From: Litoditis marina
Taxonomy: Eukaryota > Nematoda > Chromadorea > Rhabditida > Rhabditidae
Direction: 5' to 3'
NCBI GenBank assembly: GCA_964036275.1
Contig: OZ038439.1
Location: forward strand, 6,950,169-7,014,168
DNA: 64,000 nt
The translations under genes and the position numbers were made by a program. The notes under the pieces are model-generated. The model was given only the letters and a program-made list of their open reading frames with translations. It searched no databases and was not told the origin of the DNA. Shown here piece by piece: positions 29,242-51,366 of this stretch; position 1 is the stretch's first letter, and every line of letters starts with the position of its first letter.

Positions 29242-29821
29242 CTCAAGTCACCAGCAACCTCTCGGCGGACGACCATAACAGAAGAAGGATGGAGGATTTT
29301 ACATTTCTGGAAGAAAACAAATATTTTCAATATGACCGCGAAAAATGAACCCAGTTGGAAAACATACTTCCAAATTCGAAAGGGGACATTTCTAAAGACC
29401 ATATTTCAGTGAAGTGGTTTGATTGACCAGAATAATTTGAAAATCATGCTCTCAATCTGCCAAAAAGCAGGAAAATTGGTCCAGTTTTCGAGCAAATTCA
29501 CGAATTTTAACGAAATCATTCTGAAAAAACGGGGTCCTTTCTTCAGACAGTCAAAACTAACTGGTGAGTGTTAAGAAATGATAGTACTACATAAAAAGAA
29601 GACAACTGAGAAAGTGTACGATATAAGGGAAAACCAACAAAACTAACGCAGACACAGCGAAATTAAACGAAAGAACTTCAAATCTAATATGAAAATGATA
29701 GAAAATAATAGTATTAACAACTCACAAACAGAATAACACGTGACGAGGGAAGAGTGGTGTTCTAGCTGAATCCGACCATCAGTGATCCAACTTTCCATGT
29801 CGAGTAGAGTTCCAGTAAAAT
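29242..29821 (-). other. two candidate upstream exons of the kinase
   Basis: Exon 29730-29821 has an acceptor (TTTGCAG) and an ATG at 29796-29798 reading MESWITDGRIQLEHHSSLV. It joins in phase 0 with 29242-29306 (KCKILHPSSVMVVRREVAGDL). Both look coding, but the next exon (28950-29045) does not continue in frame, so the link to the kinase is unproven. Confidence 0.3.
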
Positions 29822-30265
29822 CTGCAAATTCGCGTATAAAACAAGAGACTATTGAATGAACAGATAATCACCCTCGATAGTTATGAATGATTTACGCAAA
29901 TAACAGAGAAGGAGAAGCGCACAATTACCCTCAATAATGAAAAATAAAAACGACAATCGAATGCGAGAGGATTTTTGAAACGAGAGGTTTTTAAATAATG
30001 CAAAGGTTCACAGATACAAATTACTTACATGGTTCGCAAAACACAAATTGCAAAGTAAACCTAACAAGTATAAAATATGATGGAATAAGAAAGAAAATAT
30101 AAGAAAAATACGAAAAACTTCCGCCATTTTCGCCGTTTTCCAGCTGCGGTAAAAATGCCGTCGCCGCCAAAATGTCGTCCGCATTTGACACAGCGCAAGT
30201 GACAATTGACCGTAATATAAAATCTATTCCGTAAGCGAAACCTATATGGGTTCGCACCTTTTCAG
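29822..30265. other. intergenic, nothing recognised
   Basis: AT-rich sequence between the minus-strand kinase region and the plus-strand GNAT-like relic. It probably includes divergent promoter sequence. Confidence 0.4.
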
Positions 30266-30675
30266 GCAGAGGTTACACTGTTGGGTTTCACTGAATCCGG
30301 CAAAGCCTCATAACTGCCTAATTGGCTATGCAAATAGGGCAAATTGCTAGAAACTAAATGCGGAGAAATATGAAAAACTGCCCGACAGTTTTTATGCGAG
30401 GTTTGGTGTAGAAAATCTGTATTTTCTAACCATTAGTGTAAACTGAGTGAGGCTATTCTGGCTCCCGGAAATTTCTTCACTTTATTGACATGTTGGCCGA
30501 AGTTACCTAAACTCGAAAATGTTTCTGCACGTCTGTGTCTGCTGTATTGATCAAACTATGATTATTGACTTTTCAGTCGTCGGACGGAATGCCTTTTCGT
30601 CTAGTTGATAATAATCGAAATTCGCCGATATGTTTGGTTCCCCACGCCGAGGTTATGGCGATGAAGTATCAGTGA
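30266..30675 (+). pseudogene. decayed copy of the last two exons of the GNAT-like gene
   Basis: 30266-30400 aligns with exon 42421-42546 of gene 1: GGGTTTCACTGAATCCGGCAA corresponds to its LGFTGFGN codons, and the block ends in CTGCCCGACAGTTTTTATG. 30577-30675 aligns with the final exon, down to TATCAGTGA. The intervening intron also matches near its acceptor. Indels and stop codons (for instance TGATAA after TCTAGT) break the frame, and the five earlier exons are missing. Confidence 0.75.
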
Positions 30676-32282
30676 TTTGAAAAAATGAAGGAATAAAGAT
30701 TGTGTGAACCCTTTTAACAAGTAAAAGGTGGTGAACCAGCACATGAATGTGTTGTGTTTGGTTTTAATGCTATAAAAGGAACAAGGAAACAATACATATT
30801 GCTGTACTTTTGCAGCAGAAGTATTCTGCAGAAATAGAACAAAAGCATTGTTGCACGAGGTTCACAACGCATATATCGAAGTGCACGTGGAAAATCCTTT
30901 GACATTTTCTATTATGCAGGGTTGGTCGACCGTTTGACAACAATGTTATTGTTCTATTCCTGACATAATATGTGTTATTCACGTTTGCTGATATATAGGT
31001 GAAACCAAACACAACTCCTACATTTGGTTCCCCACCATTCACTACTTTACTAATCTTCTCTCGTTCCTAGTTTCTGCATTTGGTAGTTGATCTATATGAT
31101 AAACAAAAAACATGTTGTTTGCAAGAGACAATCTAAGAATTTGCGTGCTGCAAATAAATTTCTTTATTTTCTCTCTCCTCCCTCTTCTCTTTCCTCTATT
31201 TCTTTTGGGATACTAGTTTTGTCGTGGACTCTGTAGTCAATAAACTCAATAGGTTTGAAGCCCGTGGGGGGAGGGGGTCAAAATTCAACTTCGACATTTA
31301 CTATTTACCCCCCCCCCCCCCACTCACGTCGGCGGGACTTCAAACTTCAACGAGTGGGGGCTGAACTTCAATACCGGAAATTCTAATGTTTCACTCCCCA
31401 TCTACTTTTGAACGGAACTTTTGTATCACTTTTGGAGTATTCAATTTCACGAGACTGCAATACCCCAAAAGTAATACAAACTCGAAAAGGTAAAACGACA
31501 ATGTTCCCCCGTGAAAGTTATAGATTCAAAGAACAACCTTATTTGAATGTATCAAAATGTAATTTTATTTTACTAATAAAACTCAATGTGAGATTTTTAC
31601 CTGGAAGTTTCGTCTGAGAGAAGACAGTGCAAACCCAAGATGAGAGTGTGGCTACCGTAAAATCCGAGAAAAAACGACTTTCTGTCTGTCTGTCTAGATA
31701 TTCATCCTATTTTTGATTCGTTATCATCATTAGGGACTCATGGTAGGTTGATTGGTCTATTTTCCCAATAAGTTATCAAATTATTTTCTATTGGAAGTTT
31801 TTTCTTGTATAAGTTTATTCGTATGGAGAACAAAAACAAAAATCAAATTTACTATGTTTATTAAAGTTTATGCGATCAATAGAGCATGCTCGCAGAAAAC
31901 AGTTCTGATTCAGGTCCTGATGAATATTTTTATATAGTAGAACACACTTAACTAACGGCTACAAGTGATTCTACCATTCAATGTTCAACATGTTCAGCTC
32001 CTATCACGGAACCTTCTTTGGACCAAAGTACGTTCAGTTGCCAGTGTTGCCACAGCTCTGAAAATAACAATCAGTTAGTTTTAATTTTGTTTTAATAATA
32101 ATAAGTTTCTTGAAATTTTTACCGGCCACCTTTCTGAGTTTGTATTGCTTTCGGGGAATTGTAGTTCGACCCCCCCCCCCCCTTTCGACCCCCCCCCCCC
32201 CACCGGGAGGGTGAAAATTCGAAAAAAAAAGACATAAAAGGCGAAAACCCTAGTAATTCGAACAGTTTTCCCAATTTTACAG
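30676..32282. other. intergenic or 5' region of GNAT-like gene 1
   Basis: No secure exon. Family B C/G-tract pieces lie at 31262-31420 and 32123-32222. An ATG-led block at 31981-32025 (MFNMFSSYHGTFFGPK) ends at a GTACGT donor but in the wrong phase for the next exon, so the first exon of gene 1 stays unresolved. Confidence 0.5.
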
Positions 32283-43149
<10,867 letters not shown>

Positions 43150-43171
43150 TTTGAGAAAATGAAGAAATAAA

Positions 43172-44528
43172 GATTAAGTTGACTAATTTTGTTCGCACGA
43201 CAAGTTGTTACACAGTTCACTCAGATATCGTCAACAATAACCTTTCTAAAATATTCAAAGTGTTGATGAACCTTTCTGAAAACAGCTGGAAGAGCCAAGT
43301 GGTGAAGTTTGATAACACTATGCAGCAGTCTTTATTCAAAGTTGTTACTCTAGACTCTACATACTTGAAAGAGACAAAATACCTGTTTGTATATGGATTT
43401 TCTGAAATAATCTGCTCTAATCTATTTTTTGACCACTTGTCAACCAACGTATCTTATTCTACGTAGGGATAATTTAATTCATCACCTGCAATACAACAAT
43501 TTGAGGGTGTGCTAAATTCAAAATTTCGGGAGGTAATTGCAAAGTTTCCTCGAGTTATTTGGCAGATTTGAATATTTCGAAAAGGCGAAAAAATTAGTTG
43601 ACCGGTTTTCAAAGCACTTTTCAAAGTTCATTGCTCTTCGAACGGAACAACTTTGAAGTTGGGAAACGAGGAAAACGAAGCTCGGAAAACAGAAAAACGG
43701 GAAAAAACAAAACGTTGGAAAACTCTGGAAAACAGAACCTGGAAAAACTTGGAACCCGTGAGTCTCCAATGGTCCATCGTTTTCTTGGTTCTCATTCTTC
43801 TCTTCGTTAGCTTCGTAAGTGGTTGATTTTCTCTTCTCATCTATTTTTGGTTTCTCCTGCCAGTATTTCTAGAATCCATAGGCAAGACAAATCTCTGATG
43901 ACGGTTTTAGTGAACATCTCAATAAATTGCGGAAAAAAGTATAAAACCGACTGAATTTAATCAACCCAGTAGTTTCCATCAATAGTTGGGGTGTGTGAAT
44001 AGCTCACCCGCTCACAATATAGGAACTAACTTGAGCATTTTTCATAGCATATTCTATGAAAGAAAGTTTTTTTTTCACAAAACGAGTTATTTGTTCATCA
44101 CAGCCGGGATTTTGGTAACCGTGGCACAGACGTTTCGTACTTTTCGGAGAAAAGGTACCATAGTCTCCGTTTCTACATTCTCGAGATTCTTATTCTAACA
44201 TGTTTCAGATACTCACAGGAATCCTTTGTAAAGCGAAATGAGCTCGGCACCTAAAACTGCACTTAGTTAGTTTTATAAATTTTTCACGAAAATTAGTCTT
44301 TTTCATACCCACTAGACTATCACAGTAGACTGTGCAATTGTCTAATTAATGTTTTCGGATCGGGTTTACCGCTGTTCGGACGATAGTTGCTTGGTTGTCT
44401 CTCTCTGCGCAATCGTCCGAATAGGCTATGTCCCTTTCGGATCCAATCATAACGTTATTCAAATGAAAAGAAGCATGAAGAAAATGTTTATGACCGGTTT
44501 TTACTATTTGGCTTCGAAAAACACTTCT
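43172..44528. other. intergenic between GNAT-like genes 1 and 2
   Basis: No secure exon. One frame ending at a GTAAGT donor (43812) reads LQWSIVFLVLILLFVSF, a membrane-like run, but in the wrong phase for gene 2. The first exon of gene 2 must lie here or be very short. Confidence 0.45.
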
Positions 44529-44701
44529 GAGTACGTATGTTAGAAGATCCCGGCACCTTCATCCCATCCTGCGTCTCTCGCTCTGCCTCACTATTCCTTG
44601 TCTCTTACATCCCGATGGGATGTGAGAGCAGAGAAATAGCGTATGTTTGAGGAGACGCAGAATGGGAGTAAGCTGCCGAGATATTTCTAGCATACGTACT
44701 C
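44529..44701. mobile_element. GAGTACGTATG MITE, copy 1 (173 bp)
   Basis: It begins GAGTACGTATGTTAGAAGATC and ends with the complement of GAGTACGTATGCTAGAAATAT; the inverted arms extend about 55 bp and include CATCCTGCGTCTC. A second copy lies at 46741-46911. Confidence 0.75.
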
Positions 44702-44743
44702 TGGAAAAAAACATTTGACAATCATGGAAATAAATCCTTTCAG

Positions 44744-47700
44744 AGTCCGAAGACTTTCTGGCCAGAATCCCGGAGAACAATGTCGACGTTTATCGTATGA
44801 ACACTGACTATATACCGTTCCTTATGCCCATTTTCCGCACTTTCTTCGACAAAAACGAGCGTACATGTATGGTGAGTGGGGCCAATTCACTGGGGAACCG
44901 GGTCCTTCCCGAACCAAACCGCGAACCGGTCACTGGAGAACCGAACCGACTTATAAATCGACCGGTTATCCAGTGAACGCTTCGAACCGAACCGACCGGT
45001 TTACCAGGAAACGGATTGAAACGAAACCGAGGATCCACTCATTTCACCATGTATACTACTTGTTTGTTCAAATCATGATTAATATCGTTCGGTTAAACCA
45101 TTTCACTGGAAAACCGGTCGATTTAGAATGCGCGGTTCGGTCGGTTCAGTCGGTTCGGTTCGGTTCTCCAGTGACCGGTTTGCGGTTTGGGTCGGGAAGG
45201 ACCCGGTTCTCCAGTGAATTTGTCTTCAAATACGCTGATAGTTTTGTAGTTGTCCTACTGTAATAGGGGTTCCAGTAGGATTGAGAAGAACCATGTGAAC
45301 AATCATTTTCCGACTAAATGTCTGAAGGTTTAGGCTTCACTCAAATAGCCGGCACCTAGCCGGCGAAAATCTGGGGCCGAATTTTTTTGCGAACATTTTG
45401 TAATCTAGAAGAACCCGAAGGGGATGCAGATTTGATAAATTCTTCCAACAATGGGAAAATTGACATGAACAAAAAAGTTACTCTAAGTTATAAAAACAAA
45501 ACGTTACAAAAAAAGTTTTAATTATTCTAAGTAACAAAAAAGTTGAAAAAGTCTGAGTGAGAATGAAAACACGATTTTCCAGGCAATGAATGTGCATATG
45601 GACGATGAATGGCAGCGGGTGTTTCTGTCCAACTGCTGTCGCCACCCATGCAGTTATTTCGTCGTTGATGACGTGGGAACTACTATTCTATTCTATTCTT
45701 TTACTTTCGTCCCCCCCCCCTCTTTTTTTAACAATAATGAGTTTATCAATATTCTGTATAACAATCGGATTATAGTGAGTGCCAAATTTATCAATTTCTT
45801 TCTCCCACCGGAATCGAACATGCGAGCAAAAGATTCGTAGCAGGGCGGTAACCACTGCGCTACTAGAGCACATGATCGGTAAGGTTTGGAATCAAACGCA
45901 TGTGTGCGCACACAGCGGAAAGTGAGATACACAATACCCTCCCGCCTTTCCGTTGGCGACGACTATAGTGACGAGATGATAACTTATGAATTGATGTCTA
46001 CAAAAAACTAATAAAACAGCGAGTAGTACACTTTCATCTTTTTTGTTCGTACATTTTCCAACGAAATAACAGATAACTGAACGTGTGGAGTGGGTTTTGG
46101 GAAAGATGTACAATCCCTTCACTAAAACCAAGCCTGCAGTGAATGAGTATGGGGTATAATCGCCCCTCAAATTTGGGGGAAGATTCTAGTATGAGCCATT
46201 TCCATCCTGTTCTCGACCAGAATGGGGGGCAATTGTACATTACTCTCTGGGTCCCTGCTTGGAATCTAGTTTTCAGACCAGTAAGAAATGTCGGGAAACT
46301 TGTACTATCACCCCCCCCCCTCCCACAACGATTCCCTGTAGAGAGGGGGGTTATTATAAATGGGGGGTGAAATCGTACAATATACCCCAAATGTCACCAC
46401 GGATGTTACCAGGGTTAATGTGGCTGTTGGTATCGCTCGGAAAATTGAGCCGACACGGTCATTGTGATCCATCTGTTTGTAGTTTTGTTCTGCTGTGTTA
46501 CAAAAACTGACCACAACTTAGGTTACAGTCTAGTTTCTCTTGTTTATTCGACGTTTTACTTGTTTTCCAGAACAAAGAGCCGGTGGCCTTCTTCTTCTTC
46601 GACGCGACCTTCAGAAACCCCAACGACGATCCCAAGGCCCGTCTTCCATATCCGAAACTGACCAAGGAAGACCCTATTCACACTCTCGGTGGGTCACTAA
46701 TTGACTTATACTAATCATGATTCCTACTGAATCTCCTTCAGAGTACGTATGCTAGAAGATCCCGGCACTTTCATCACATCCTGCGTCTCTCGCTCTGCCT
46801 CACTGAGTCTCGTTTCTTACATCCCGGCGGGATATAAGATCAGAGAAAGAGCTCATGTTTTAGGAGACCCAGGATGGGATGAAGGTGCTTGGATCTTCTA
46901 GCATACGTACTCAGTACTCAGAACTTCCCGAAGGCTGTTTTGTGTTGCAAAATTCAATTTTCCAACACTTGTTGTAATGGAGAAGCAGCAGCGAAACTTG
47001 CAAACGTGTCCGTAGAAGAGACCTGATTAAAGCGAACTGAACGTTTCGTTCATGTACTAGGAGTTCTTGTAATTGTGTAAAAGACTGAATTCAGGATCTT
47101 TTATATAAAATGAGTTGATGATTGAGAACTATGGTATTCTAGTAAACTGGAGTACGAAGTCTCGCTATTTTACTGTGCTTGTGTTTGAGGATGGGCTGAC
47201 GGTATAGTTCGTTTCATTCCCACTGACACCCATTGGCATCGTGCTAAAATTTTCGAATGACTATTTTTTAGAGCAGACATAAGTATTCTAGAGAATTTTT
47301 TTGTTTGCATTTTCTTCTGGAACTGAACAACGGCTAACATAGATTTGCAGTTTTTTGAAAAACTCCAAAGTGGTGAAAAATAGCTTTGAATACTTATTGG
47401 CACGCTGCCAATTCTTAGTAGGAATGACCGTAACGTCCCGAGGCCGTATGCATGAAACATCCCAACCCGGCCCGGGATGTTTCATGCATACGGCCTCCGG
47501 TATATACCAGGACAGTTTAGCCGCCCTGCTCATTTACGGATGGAATTGGTGTAAAACGGCCGAAACGCCGCAATATACTGTCAGTCAATTGCACATTCAC
47601 GTGAAACATGTTAAACACAGCAGAACTCAGAAACATGCAATGAAAAAATGCACGATTCCTCAGTAGAATGCTAACTTCACGTGTTTATTCAATTTACTTC

Positions 47701-49814
47701 TAGTATACATTTTGTTTTCAGAGGCCATGATGGACTATTACGAGCACAAAGTATTCGAAATGAAACCCGAGCTCAACAAGGTATTGTCACAAATTTTTAG
47801 CTCATAACGCTTTATTTTCTAGTACTGAACAGTTTTCACGCATATCATGGAATAGGTGGTGGTAATAAGTGATACATAGAATATTCAAAACTTCCAACAG
47901 GAAACAATCTTGTCTCTCTGAGCTTCAAGAAAACCTAGAGAGAGGGTCATAGAGAGAGATACAGAGAGAGAGAGAGAGAGAGATAGAGATATAGGAAGAG
48001 ACATAAAGAGACAAAGAGAAAAGGAGAGAGAGAAAAAAGATAGGCAATAACGTTCTGAACGGATATGTACAAACCACTATCAATATAGTTTTTTCAACAT
48101 TAGATGATGATTGGGGAGACTCTTTTCGTGGACGAAAAGTACAGAGGATCCAGGCTCGGCGGCCGTCTAACTGTACTAGCAAGCAAGGACCTCGCAGTAC
48201 GTTTGCCTATATAGTCCTTTTTATTTCTACCTATTTTCTACAGTAGGAATATAAAATTTTCGATTTGTTTTCTATATTAAAATGTCAATTTTCCACTAGA
48301 AACTGTTACGTTTTCGGATAATTGAGACTAAACCATAATAGTTATCATAAAAATTGTATCAATGCTATTACACGTTGTTGATCTTCTACAGTTTGGTTGG
48401 AAATTGCCTGAGGGTGTTGGACTTCTGATACTTCAATCGTCGATAATCTCATTAAATTCGGACAGAGACTAAAAAAGTGAAATCGCTCTGACAAAAAAAT
48501 GAATAAGTACAACTAATTGTAAATCGATTCTCATCTTGGCTTAGTCGATGTTTTCAACTAAAATAATTACTATAAAGTTATGGCAAAAGTACATGCAGTA
48601 ATGAAGGAAACTAGAACAGCAATTGTTGGTGATAATGATATTAATAATTGAAGAAGATTATAACAATAATGCAAAAAAAAAGCATAGGTTAGCACTCCAA
48701 AAAAAACATAACTGCAGAAGCAAACAATGCCGTTGGGCTTCACTGGTTACTGTGCTCTTCTGACTAGCGACGCCAACCGCGGGAATTTCAAGAAACTCAA
48801 AATGGAAGAGTTCGGAGAACTGCCGGACAGTCTCTATGTAAAAGTAAGCCGTTCTTGTCATTAAAATTTATTATTACAATGACAATTATCACAGTTACTT
48901 TGAAGTCAATACAGCAATATACTTGTTTCTCTTGTTTTGAATTGGTTATTAATCAACACCCCATGAAAAAAGAGAAAAGAGTGAAAGTAAAAGTTAATCT
49001 AAAGTTGTTAACCGTCTCACCGTTCACAGAGATCATAGGTGAAAAGTCACGGGCCTGAAAGGTTCCTTTTGGGCCCTTCGTAGCCGAAATCACCCTATTA
49101 GGGTCTAATAGGGCCGCGTAGAATGACATTTTTCGTCTCAAATACTAGATTTACTTTTTTCCTGCTCTCGACAGTGTACATACTCGGAAAATGAAAGAGA
49201 ATGTAGAGTAGTGCAACACAATTGTATTCAAAAGTGATCAGAGCGTGGTCGATACCAGATACGCGGCCCTTTTAGGGCCTTTTGGCTCACTTGATCACCC
49301 GAAATCTCCCATTCAAGGGCTTATATTCCCTTGAATTTTCACCTGAGATGGGACTGACGGGGGTGAATTTTTTCCCGAACCAGCTCTTCCCGAACCAAAA
49401 CCGAACCGATCCTTCCCGAACCATTTGTTGCGTTCTAGAACCGAACCAAATTTAGGCCAACAAACTTGGGACCAAACCAATTTGTGTATCTAATGTTAAA
49501 ATTGGTCGACTGCGTAACGTTTATTAGAATTAGGTTCGGTTTCATGTCGGTTTGAGTACGCAAACGGTTCGAATCCTTACCTAACCAACTGGTTCGGGGA
49601 GAATAGGTTCGGTTTTGGTTTGGGAAGAGTCGGTTCGGGAAGAGATTTGCCACTGAAGGAGAGGGGGGGGGGGCAAGTATCATGTCTACTATATCTTGGA
49701 TGTACTTGTTTCCAGCCTGACGGAACCCACTTCCGCCTTGCCGAGAATAATCAGAAGGCTCTCATCTGTTTTGTGTCCTTCGAAGAGGTTCTCAAGATGC
49801 CGCCCTACAAGTGA
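44744..49814 (+). CDS. GNAT-like acyl/acetyltransferase-fold protein, gene 2 (first exon not found)
   Basis: Exons 44744-44871, 45583-45672, 46571-46688, 47722-47780, 48104-48196, 48718-48843, 49716-49814; all phases agree (about 237 aa). It is a clear paralogue of gene 1, sharing exon boundaries and lengths. Motifs: FLARIPENNVDVYRMNTDY, DDEWQRVFLSNCCRHP, ATFRNPNDDPKARLPYPKL, the acetyl-CoA-type loop KYRGSRLGGRLTV, SDANRGNFKKLKMEEFGELP, and the final ALICFVSFEEVLKMPPYK. As in gene 1 no recognised catalytic residue can be named and the substrate is unknown. AATAAA at 49826-49831. The first exon enters in phase 1 after CCTTTCAG, so an upstream start exon is required and was not found. Introns contain at least five small transposons. 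Confidence 0.78.
44884..45220. mobile_element. ACCGG-rich MITE, 337 bp
   Basis: The left end AATTCACTGGGGAACCGGGT and the right end are inverted copies; the arms run about 70 bp (CTTCCCGA.CCAAACCGC.AACCGGTCACTGGAGAACCG). It starts 12 bp into intron 1 of gene 2. A related element lies at 49369-49650. Confidence 0.75.
45771..45967 (-). mobile_element. tRNA-derived element, copy 2 (197 bp)
   Basis: Read on the minus strand it starts TATAGTCGTCGCCAACGG, has A box TAGCGCAGTGG and B-box-like TGTTCGATTCC, and ends GGCACTCACTATA. Both termini are therefore TATAGT in inverted orientation. It is the inverted partner of 42196-42392. Confidence 0.75.
46143..46400. repeat. C/G-tract element, family A, inverted copy
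   Basis: It shares with 12185-12519, in reverse complement, the order CACCCCCCATTTA, AACCCCCCTCTCTA, GGGAATCGT and a GGGGTGATAGTAC segment. It lies in intron 2 of gene 2. Confidence 0.65.
46741..46911. mobile_element. GAGTACGTATG MITE, copy 2 (171 bp)
   Basis: GAGTACGTATGCTAGAAGAT at the left and its complement at the right (ATCTTCTAGCATACGTACTC); interior CATCCTGCGTCTCTCGCTC as in copy 1. It lies in intron 3 of gene 2. Confidence 0.8.
47440..47497. repeat. perfect 24-bp inverted repeat (hairpin)
   Basis: 47440-47463 (GAGGCCGTATGCATGAAACA...) and 47474-47497 are exact reverse complements with a 10-nt GC-rich loop. It lies in intron 3 of gene 2. Confidence 0.85.
49369..49650. mobile_element. 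ACCGAACC-rich inverted-repeat element
   Basis: CTTCCCGAACCAAAACCGAA at the left faces GGTTCGGTTTTGGTTTGGG at the right, near the end of gene 2's last intron. It resembles the arms of 44884-45220. Confidence 0.6.
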
Positions 49815-49882
49815 TTCGCGAGACGAATAAATCTCATTGAGAAAAATTGTTGTTACATTGTATCAAAACCAACGTATAGTGA

Positions 49883-49973
49883 TATAGTGCGTCCCAAATT
49901 TACAAAGTATTCGCCTCATGTGAGACTTGAACCGGGCCCAAACGTTTGGGAGGCGCGGACGCTATCCACTATA
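49883..49973 (-). mobile_element. 91-bp tRNA-like mini-element with TATAGTG ends
   Basis: Both ends read TATAGTG in inverted orientation. On the minus strand the interior has an A-box-like TAGTGGATAGCG and a perfect B box GGTTCAAGTC. It lies between the poly(A) signal of gene 2 and the satellite. Confidence 0.6.
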
Positions 49974-50001
49974 CCTATTGAAATTATAGCCGCGGACGCG
50001 G

Positions 50002-50546
50002 ATTGGGTTGTAGTATGATCTGAAGCTTTCAATATCACGAACACACTCTAAAACTGTTATAATAATCAACAAACAAGGTAGAGTCCATGAATTACCAAAT
50101 CTACGCCAGACACGTAAAGATTGAGTTTTCTCATTTTTAAGGAAGTTGATTCCGTCTCGGTTTATTGGGTTGTAGTTTGATCTGATGCTTTCAATATCAC
50201 CAACACACTCTAAAACTATTATAATAATCAACAAACAAGGTAGAGTCCATGAATTACCAAATCTACGCCAGACACGTAAAGATTGAGTTTTCTCATTTTT
50301 AAGGAAGTTGATTCCGTCTCGGTTTATTGGGTTGTAGTATGATCTGATGCTTTCAATATCACCAACACACTCTAAAACTGTTATAATAATCAACAAACAA
50401 GGTAGAGTCCATGAATTACCAAATCTACGCCAGACACGTAAAGATTGAGTTTTCTCATTTTTAAGGAAGTTGATTCCGTCTCGGTTTATTGGGTTGTAGT
50501 ATGATCTGATGCTTTCAATATCACCAACACACTCTAAAACTGTTAT
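50002..50546. repeat. 162-bp satellite, short block (about 3.4 units)
   Basis: The unit contains ATTGGGTTGTAGTATGATCT, CACACTCTAAAACTGTTATA, CAACAAACAAGGTAGAGTCC and AAATCTACGCCAGACACGTA. Identical in type to the large block at 54028. Confidence 0.95.
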
Positions 50547-51366
50547 TATACCTCCGTTTCACTACGGCATAAACTAAATTTCGAACAATTTAGGCGTGAA
50601 AGGCTTCATTCAACAACAGTGTGCAACAACATACAATCAATGACAATTCGATGATCCGAAACTTTACAAAACAAACATTGGAATGTATAAACAACAATAC
50701 AAATCAAAGAAAGAACAAAGAATAGTGAATGGGACAGGGAAGTGAGAGAGAGAGAGAGAGAAAGAGCAAATAAGAGATCGAAAACTCTGAAAAAAGCTGA
50801 AAACTAGAGAAATCCTATCCAGTTTCTCCAGAACTAACCTAGCAAACACTTGAAGACGGATCATCGAATTCCAACGTTAGCTTGCGAAATTTCAACATTA
50901 AACCAGGTGCGCGAAATAGCATCACCATCACCCTAATGATATTAATTTTGTGCGGTTATTCTCAGTAATAAGAAAGTGTAGGCTCTGGCTCACGTATGAA
51001 ATATGAATGGGTTAACTTTGTTAAGCTTGAGAGGGGCCTTGTAATCAGGCTATGCTATTCTGGTGAGCTGTCTGATGATTTCCAATCTAGCGCCAGACGT
51101 TTGCACTTACACTAGGTTGTACCTATACTGTTTCCTTAGCAGGAAGTTCCAGGTGTGCGTCCAAGCCCCTTCTACCATTATCTATCTACATTGGGGGAGG
51201 GTGGGCGGGACATAACACACACTGTTGACGAAAAACCTGGATAAAGAAAAGCTCGCTTGGAAACTCGCTAGTTCAGTGCCACGACTGAACTTCAGGGTCT
51301 CCGTGGCGAGACCCTTATGGCTCATTCAGCCTTCTTCACACTTACTAAACTGTTCGAAATAACACT
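50547..51366. mobile_element. head-to-tail element inside the satellite, copy 1 (820 bp)
   Basis: It starts TATACCTCCGTTTCACTACG and ends TTCGAAATAACACT. The same start and end bound the neighbouring copy, but the interior differs. It ends with a G-rich purine tract (GGGG.AGGGTGGGCGGGA) about 160 bp before the right end. Together with copy 2 it interrupts a satellite unit at CTGTTAT/AATAATC. Class uncertain. Confidence 0.5.
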
